A DNA stretch of 64,000 nt, taken from Kribbella kalugense. Its GTDB lineage: Bacteria > Actinomycetota > Actinomycetes > Propionibacteriales > Kribbellaceae. The notes beneath the pieces were generated by a model. That model searched no databases, had not been told where the DNA came from, and worked only from the letters and a program-made list of their open reading frames with translations. Numbering within the stretch: position 1 is the first letter of the stretch; each line of letters begins with the position of its first letter. Below, piece by piece: positions 59,200 to 64,000 of the stretch. The translations under genes and the position numbers were made by a program. The stretch is from NCBI RefSeq assembly GCF_004365875.1, contig NZ_SODF01000001.1, positions 1,178,001-1,242,000 on the forward strand, in the 5' to 3' direction.

Positions 59200-60597
59200 A
59201 TGGCCTCGCACTTTGACGTTGTTGTCCTCGGCGCCGGTCCGGGTGGGTACGTCGCGGCGATCCGCGCTGCCCAGCTCGGCCTCAAGACCGCCATCATCGA
59301 GAAGAAGTACTGGGGCGGTGTCTGCCTGAATGTGGGCTGTATCCCGTCCAAGGCGCTGCTGCGGAACGCCGAGCTGTCGCACATCTTCCGGACGGAGGCG
59401 AAGACCTTCGGCATCAGCGGCGAGGTGACCTTCGACTTCCCGACCGCGGTGCAACGCAGCCGCAAGGTCGCGGACGGCCGGGTCAAGGGCGTCCACTTCC
59501 TGATGAAGAAGAACAACATCACCGAGTTCGACGGCTGGGGCTCGTTCACCGACGCCAACACGCTCGACGTGACGCTGAACGACGGCTCCTCGGAGACCGT
59601 CACGTTCGACAACTGCATCCTGGCCACCGGCGCGACCACCAAGCTGCTGCCGGGCACCCAGCTGAGCGAGCGCGTCGTGACGTATGAGGAGCAGATCCTC
59701 ACCGAGGAGCTGCCCGGCTCGATCGTGATCGCCGGCGCGGGTGCGATCGGTGTGGAGTTCGCCTACGTGCTGGCGAACTACGGCGTGAAGGTGACGATCG
59801 TCGAGTTCCTCGACCGAGTCGTGCCGCTCGAGGACATCGAGGTGTCCAAGGAGCTCGCCAAGGCGTACAAGAAGCTCGGTGTCGACGTACTGACCGGCAC
59901 CAGGGTCGACTCGATCGACGACTCCGGCGACAAGGTCAAGGTGACGGTCACCGGCAAGGACGGAGCGCAGAAGACGCTCGAGGCCGACAAGGTCATGCAG
60001 GCCATCGGCTTCCAGCCGCGGGTCGACGGCTACGGTCTGGACAAGATCGGCGTGCAGCTGACCGAGCGCGGCGCGATCGGCATCGACGGCTTCTGCCGGA
60101 CCAACGTGCCGAACATCTTCGCCATCGGCGACGTGACCGCGAAGCTGATGCTCGCGCACGCGGCCGAGGCGATGGGCGTGATCGCGGCCGAGACCATCGC
60201 CGGGCACGAGACGATGGAGCTCGACTACAAGATGATCCCGCGGGCGACGTTCTGCCAGCCGCAGATCGCCAGCTTCGGCTGGACCGAGGAAGAGGCCCGG
60301 CTGGAGGGCTTCGACGTCAAGGTCGCCAAGTTCCCGTTCACCGCGAACGGCAAGGCGCACGGCCTCGGCGACCCGACCGGCTTCGTCAAGGTGATCAGCG
60401 ACGCCAAGTACGGCGAACTGCTCGGCGCCCACCTGATCGGCCCGGAGGTGACCGAGCTCCTGCCCGAGCTCACCCTGGCCCAGAAGTGGGACCTCACCAC
60501 CAAGGAACTGGCCCGCAACGTCCACGCCCACCCGACCCTGAGCGAAGCCCTCCAAGAAGCCTTCCACGGCCTCGAAGGCCACATGATCAACTTCTAG
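59200..60597 (+). CDS. lpd: Dihydrolipoyl dehydrogenase (E3)
   Basis: 465 residues of the pyridine nucleotide-disulfide oxidoreductase class I. FAD loop [13 protein letters not shown], redox-active disulfide [13 protein letters not shown] (Cys42, Cys47), NAD loop [15 protein letters not shown], and the C-terminal [13 protein letters not shown] with the His-Glu pair. It reoxidises dihydrolipoamide of the pyruvate/2-oxoglutarate dehydrogenase complexes. Apparently transcribed alone from a leaderless promoter. Length is normal. Confidence 0.94.
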   Translation: MASHFDVVVLGAGPGGYVAAIRAAQLGLKTAIIEKKYWGGVCLNVGCIPSKALLRNAELSHIFRTEAKTFGISGEVTFDFPTAVQRSRKVADGRVKGVHFLMKKNNITEFDGWGSFTDANTLDVTLNDGSSETVTFDNCILATGATTKLLPGTQLSERVVTYEEQILTEELPGSIVIAGAGAIGVEFAYVLANYGVKVTIVEFLDRVVPLEDIEVSKELAKAYKKLGVDVLTGTRVDSIDDSGDKVKVTVTGKDGAQKTLEADKVMQAIGFQPRVDGYGLDKIGVQLTERGAIGIDGFCRTNVPNIFAIGDVTAKLMLAHAAEAMGVIAAETIAGHETMELDYKMIPRATFCQPQIASFGWTEEEARLEGFDVKVAKFPFTANGKAHGLGDPTGFVKVISDAKYGELLGAHLIGPEVTELLPELTLAQKWDLTTKELARNVHAHPTLSEALQEAFHGLEGHMINF

Positions 60598-60660
60598 CCC
60601 AAGGTCACAGTTGGGTGCCGGCGGGATGCAAGTCCGGGGTGCAGGAGCTGTAATGACGGC

Positions 60661-61062
60661 GTGAGTTCATCAGCGCCTCCGGATCCGCGTGTGTTTCATG
60701 GGTACTCCGACGCGCCCACCCACCGGGTCTTGATCACGGTCGGGTGGTGCGCGGCGGGCGCGTTCGGGCTGTTCGGATTGCTGGGCGTGTTCATGATGGG
60801 CGCTCCGTCCGATCCCTGCGACCCGGACGGCATCGGGTGCGGCCCTGAACCCACAACGTTCGGGGCAGTCGGCGTGGCGCTCCTCGGCCTGGCTGTGGTC
60901 GCCGCCGGGTGGTCGTTGTTCTGGCACGCCAGGGACAAGCGGTATCGCTTCCAGCCGCCACCGAACTGGCCGCCTGTCGCGCCGGGATGGCGGCCGCCGC
61001 CGCAATGGTCTCCGCCGCCTACTTTCCCCCAGGCCCCCGAGGGCTGGAGCTTCTGGCGCTAG
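60661..61062 (+). CDS. Small membrane protein with Pro/Trp-rich tail
   Basis: 133 residues. Two helices (about 24-46 and 65-87) with a short loop holding Cys-Asp-Pro-Asp-Gly, then a basic Pro/Trp-rich tail (WPPVAPGWRPPPQW, EGWSFW). No family is recognised; such tails are common in actinobacterial membrane proteins. GTG 60661 has only a distant GGAG upstream. It ends against the TrmO-like gene with a 4-base overlap. Confidence 0.6.
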   Translation: MSSSAPPDPRVFHGYSDAPTHRVLITVGWCAAGAFGLFGLLGVFMMGAPSDPCDPDGIGCGPEPTTFGAVGVALLGLAVVAAGWSLFWHARDKRYRFQPPPNWPPVAPGWRPPPQWSPPPTFPQAPEGWSFWR

Positions 61063-61469
61063 CGGTCGGAGATGTCACCCAGGACCGGCTTCACGTCCAC
61101 GATCGGCGTCCCGTCGAGTGCTTCGAGGTTGTTGACCTGGACGCGGAGATCGTCGACGGCCAGGACGGTGACTCGGTGCAGTCCCAACGGGTTGGGCCGG
61201 TCGGGGGAGCGGGTGCTGAAGACACCGGTCGCTGGACGGGACGTGTCACCGCGAGGGTGGACCTTCTGTACGTCGCGATCGGCGCGGTCGAACCAGGTGA
61301 TCAGGATGACCTCATCGCCGGCCGCAATGTCGGCGAGGGCAGCACGGACGGAGTCGTCGAAGACGATCCACGCGTCGGGAGCACCTTCGTCGCCCTGACG
61401 GGGAGCGTCGGTGCGCTCGCGCAGACTGGACTCGACCCGAGCGATCGGTCGCATGACGAATTCGGTCAT
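61059..61469 (-). CDS. TrmO/TsaA-like SAM-dependent methyltransferase
   Basis: 136 residues with the UPF0066 core: HPRGDTSRPATGVFSTRSPDRPNPLGLHRV, read in parts, and VDVKPVLGD. The family methylates N6-threonylcarbamoyladenosine-37 of tRNA in E. coli TrmO; this copy is shorter, the beta-barrel domain only. ATG 61469 overlaps the upstream metallophosphoesterase stop (ATGA), so the two are co-translated. Exact substrate not certain. Confidence 0.8.
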   Translation of the reverse strand: MTEFVMRPIARVESSLRERTDAPRQGDEGAPDAWIVFDDSVRAALADIAAGDEVILITWFDRADRDVQKVHPRGDTSRPATGVFSTRSPDRPNPLGLHRVTVLAVDDLRVQVNNLEALDGTPIVDVKPVLGDISDR

Positions 61470-62209
61470 CGGGGGTACCTGTAGATCGTTTGGAGGGGCT
61501 CGCCAGGGGTGTGGACGTGCAGGGCCAGGCCGGGATGCGACGACGGGTCAACGACGATGCCGTCACTGGTCGGAGGCTCGAAGGTGAGCGGGACGGTCGA
61601 GCGGATCCCGGGCGCCCCCAACACCTGATGGCCGGCGAAGCTGGTGACGATGGCGTTGTGCACGTGCCCGGTGAGGATCGCGGTGATCGGTTTGCCGGTG
61701 AGGACCTCGGCCAGCGCCGGCTGTCCTTCCAGCTTCCACTGGTCCATCACAGGGTGATGCAGCTCCAGCGGCGGATGGTGCATCGCGACGAACACCGGTC
61801 CGTCGAACGGTTCCCGCAGTACGCCGTCCAGCCAGGCGAGCGACTCGTCGGACAGCAGCCCGTGGTCCGCACCCGGCACAGTGCTGTCGACGAGCACGAA
61901 CCGAGCCGCGCCGACCTCATGCACCTGGTGGACCGGATGACCCTCACCGGGTGAACTCACCAAGGTGCGCAACGGTGTACTCACGTCGTGGTTCCCGGGC
62001 AACATCAGCACGGGCACGTCCAGCTTCAGTTCGCCCGCAAGCTCGGCGTACTCCGCCTCGAGACCGTGGTCGGCGAGGTCTCCGGTGACGAGCACGACAT
62101 CGACCGGCCGCGTGAAGTCGCCGAGGTACGACGTGATGTGCCGGAGCCGTGATCGCGCCTCGTCGGTGCCGTCGAGATGCGGGTCACTGAGATGCGCGAT
62201 CACGTACAT
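61466..62209 (-). CDS. Metallophosphoesterase (CpdA-like), copy B
   Basis: 247 residues with the five-block calcineurin-type metal site: AHLSDPHLDG, VTGDLADHG, LPGNHD, AMHHPPLEL and TGHVH. Class III cyclic-nucleotide phosphodiesterases share this pattern; the substrate is not shown. ATG 62209 follows TACTGT (62216-62221) by 6 bases, so it may have its own leaderless promoter within the stop region of copy A, 16 bases away. It is a close paralogue of copy A. Overlaps the TrmO-like gene by four bases. Confidence 0.87.
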   Translation of the reverse strand: MYVIAHLSDPHLDGTDEARSRLRHITSYLGDFTRPVDVVLVTGDLADHGLEAEYAELAGELKLDVPVLMLPGNHDVSTPLRTLVSSPGEGHPVHQVHEVGAARFVLVDSTVPGADHGLLSDESLAWLDGVLREPFDGPVFVAMHHPPLELHHPVMDQWKLEGQPALAEVLTGKPITAILTGHVHNAIVTSFAGHQVLGAPGIRSTVPLTFEPPTSDGIVVDPSSHPGLALHVHTPGEPLQTIYRYPR

Positions 62210-62225
62210 GTCAGCACAGTACTGG

Positions 62226-62984
62226 TCAGGCCGGGTGCCGGAAGAGGGTTTGGAGTGGAGCACCTGGCGTGTGGATGTGGAGCGCCAGGCCCGGGTGGGC
62301 GGTGGTGTTGTCGACGAGGCCGCCGCCGGGCGCCTCGGGCTCGAAGGGGAGCGGCGGGGTCGAGCGAACTCCTGGGGCTACCAGGAACGGCAGTCCGGCC
62401 CAGGTCGTTGCGAGGCCGTTGTGCACATGCCCGGCGAGCAAGGCGGTGATCGGCTTACCCCTGAGCACGGCCTCGAGTTCCGGGCCGGAGCGCAGCAGCC
62501 ACTGATCGAGGACGGGGTGGTTCAGCTCGAACGGCGGGTGATGGAGAGCCACGAACAACAGGCCATCGACCGGTTCAGCCAGTACGCCGTCGAGCCAGGC
62601 GAGTGACTCCGCCGACAGCAGCCCGTGGTCCTCACCGGGCACCGAGGTGTCGAGCAGGACGAATCGGGCGCCGCCGACGTCGTGCACCTGGTGCACCGGA
62701 TGCCCCTCGCCGGCCGAGTCGACGAACGAGGACAGGCCGGCTCGCAACGGCGCGCTGACGTCGTGGTTGCCCGGCAGCACCAACACGGGCACGTCCAGCT
62801 TCAGCTCGGCGGCGAGTTCGGCGTACTCGGACTCCAGGCCGTGGTCCGCGAGGTCGCCGCTGACCAGTACGACGTCGACCGGCCGCCGGAACTCGCGCAG
62901 GTACGACGTGAGCTTCCGCAGCCTGTTCCGGGCCTCGTCGGAGCCGTCGAGATGGGGGTCACTGAGATGCGCGATCACATACAT
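62226..62984 (-). CDS. Metallophosphoesterase (CpdA-like), copy A
   Basis: 252 residues, the same five metal motifs (AHLSDPHLDG, VSGDLADHG, LPGNHD, ALHHPPFEL, AGHVHN) as the adjacent copy and matching it over nearly the full length, with a five-residue insert (around SSFVDSAGEG). ATG 62984 lies 7 bases after GATAAT (62992-62997), so leaderless. The pair clearly arose by tandem duplication and both keep all metal ligands. Confidence 0.87.
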   Translation of the reverse strand: MYVIAHLSDPHLDGSDEARNRLRKLTSYLREFRRPVDVVLVSGDLADHGLESEYAELAAELKLDVPVLVLPGNHDVSAPLRAGLSSFVDSAGEGHPVHQVHDVGGARFVLLDTSVPGEDHGLLSAESLAWLDGVLAEPVDGLLFVALHHPPFELNHPVLDQWLLRSGPELEAVLRGKPITALLAGHVHNGLATTWAGLPFLVAPGVRSTPPLPFEPEAPGGGLVDNTTAHPGLALHIHTPGAPLQTLFRHPA

Positions 62985-63023
62985 AACGGGAATTATCCGG
63001 AGAACCGTCCAAGCGCGCCGGGA

Positions 63024-63032
63024 TTATCCACA
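63024..63032 (+). promoter_or_regulatory. Consensus DnaA box in metallophosphoesterase promoter region
   Basis: TTATCCACA is an exact DnaA box. A related TTATCCGGA lies at 62993-63001, overlapping the -10 of the metallophosphoesterase gene. Confidence 0.35.
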
Positions 63033-63038
63033 GGACGA

Positions 63039-64000
63039 TCACCCACAGAATCCCGCCGGCAGATCGCTGCACGGAACGAGCCCGCCCCGCTCCAGCACGG
63101 GCCGCGCCTGCGTCGACCGCACATAGTCCAGGAACGCCGCGGTCAGCGACTTCGCCTCCGGGGCCTTGTAGGTGTACGCGTGCTCCACTTCCCAGAACTT
63201 GTACGACCCGTCGGCCACCTTCGACGTGTCCGGTACGACGTTGTCGATCGTCGCGGCCGCGAGCTGCGGGAACTTCCGGGCACCACCAAGCTCGGCGTAC
63301 CCGATCGCGCCGTCGATCCCGTTTACCCGGGTGAGCAGCTCGTCCGTCGTACCGACCTCGCAGCGGTGGTACTTCGCCGCGGTCGCATCGTCGTCGCGGC
63401 GGCAGTCGTCCGAGGTGATCCCTAGCTCCTGCGCACCGCCGAGCACCTTCTGCCGGAACACCCGCCGCGAGCCAGAGTCGGGGCCGACGCGGCTGACCAT
63501 CCGGATCGGCAGGTCCCGCCCGCCGAGCTGGTCCCAGTTGGTGACCTTGCCGGTGTAGATGTCGCGTAGCTGAGCCGTGGTCAGCGCCGTCACGTCGGCC
63601 GCCCGGTTGACGACGACTGCGAACATGACCACCGCGATCGCCTCGCCGCTGAGGTTCGGGGAGTCCTCGGCCGGCCCGTCCGACATGGCGATCACCTTGC
63701 CGGCCGCCGCCGGATCCTTCGGACCGAGGCTGTCGAGCTCCTGGACGCCGCTCAGGCTGCCGTCGGCCGCGATCGTGATGTCGGCGTTCGTGCACTTGCT
63801 CGCGTACGCGCTGCGCAGCTCGGTCATCGTCGGCTCCACCGCGGTCGACCCGATCAGCCGCAGCTCACCCGACTTGCAGTCGTCCGGAGGCTGCAGCACG
63901 TCGACCAGGAAGAACGCGACGAGTGCGCCGACCAGCACCAGCGTCAGCGCGCCGAACATCAAGGTACGGCGGCCCGGGCCGCGCGGCCGTGGTTCGTGGT
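63039..64000 (-). CDS. PstS-like substrate-binding protein, 5' end outside window
   Basis: The frame is open from the window edge to TGA 63039, at least 320 residues. A membrane helix (MFGALTLVLVGALVAFFLVDVL) follows a basic Arg/Pro-rich segment that continues beyond the window. The extracytoplasmic part has IGSTAVEPTM, SDGPAEDSP, LTTAQLRDIYTGKVTNWDQLGG and GPDSGSRRVFRQ, the phosphate-binding PstS fold. Unlike true PstS it is anchored by a helix rather than a lipobox, so it may be a sensor or part of a fusion; the missing N-terminus decides. Confidence 0.75.
   Translation of the reverse strand, partial: HEPRPRGPGRRTLMFGALTLVLVGALVAFFLVDVLQPPDDCKSGELRLIGSTAVEPTMTELRSAYASKCTNADITIAADGSLSGVQELDSLGPKDPAAAGKVIAMSDGPAEDSPNLSGEAIAVVMFAVVVNRAADVTALTTAQLRDIYTGKVTNWDQLGGRDLPIRMVSRVGPDSGSRRVFRQKVLGGAQELGITSDDCRRDDDATAAKYHRCEVGTTDELLTRVNGIDGAIGYAELGGARKFPQLAAATIDNVVPDTSKVADGSYKFWEVEHAYTYKAPEAKSLTAAFLDYVRSTQARPVLERGGLVPCSDLPAGFCG

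Noticed and set aside
1..64000. CRISPR array, tRNA, rRNA, prophage or integrase
   Set aside because: No regularly spaced repeats, cloverleaf-like tRNA sequences, rRNA signatures or phage structural genes were found on either strand.

Overview
The window is high-GC DNA with dense, often overlapping genes, many GTG/TTG starts, several apparently leaderless promoters, an RbpA gene, Tat/lipoprotein exports and a peptidoglycan hydrolase set. This is an actinobacterial chromosome; the frequent cgtacg/gtacg codon pairs, the gene content and the aerobic lysine-degradation cluster suggest a Kribbella/Nocardioides-type genus (inference, not proven). I see no rRNA, tRNA, CRISPR array, prophage or insertion sequence.

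Layout. 0-5.5 kb: the 5' part of a GNAT acetyltransferase behind a possible leader-peptide hairpin, a DUF4232 lipoprotein, and a SNF2 helicase with a SWIM zinc-finger partner. 5.6-12.1 kb: three ABC exporter half-transporters around a TetR regulator with a perfect 18-bp operator. 12.2-15.9 kb: an unrecognised protein overlapping a nucleoside hydrolase, then a decayed CGNR-regulator/MFS locus and an alpha/beta hydrolase. 15.9-21.3 kb: M20 peptidase, stand-alone 5'-3' exonuclease, Lrp/AsnC regulator, HAD hydrolase, and a membrane protein/lipoprotein fusion. 21.4-28.4 kb: lysine 2,3-aminomutase divergent from an operon for 3,5-diaminohexanoate dehydrogenase, an amidohydrolase, lysine 5,6-aminomutase alpha and beta, and 3-aminobutyryl-CoA ammonia-lyase. 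This is most of the 3-keto-5-aminohexanoate lysine pathway, but without its cleavage enzyme. 28.4-36.8 kb: a 550-bp structured gene-free stretch, then lnt, fxsA, a small protein, a Tat phospholipase-C-like phosphoesterase, a PASTA membrane protein with an unknown partner, a TetR/SGNH-hydrolase pair and rbpA with a textbook SigR-type promoter.

37-44.9 kb: a MacA/MacB-like export operon with a DUF5666-like protein, a TetR/methyltransferase pair with twin operators, an Atg22-like MFS transporter and a secreted FG-GAP protein. 44.9-47.4 kb: a glycerophosphodiesterase divergent from an aminotransferase-methyltransferase pair. 47.4-54.6 kb: a rhamnoside-use operon (GH78 alpha-L-rhamnosidase, binding protein, two permeases; no ATPase) facing an AraC regulator. 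54.5-56.5 kb: TetR and FAD monooxygenase sharing an operator. 56.5-64 kb: a PGPGW membrane protein, a three-enzyme peptidoglycan hydrolase, dihydrolipoyl dehydrogenase, a small membrane protein, a TrmO-like protein, two tandem metallophosphoesterase paralogues and a truncated PstS-like protein.

The window is mostly small catabolic or efflux modules, each paired with its own regulator. The most unusual items are the lysine cluster with an amidohydrolase but no cleavage enzyme, the three-domain wall hydrolase, the membrane/lipoprotein fusion, the possible leader-peptide attenuator at the left edge, and the structured region before lnt.
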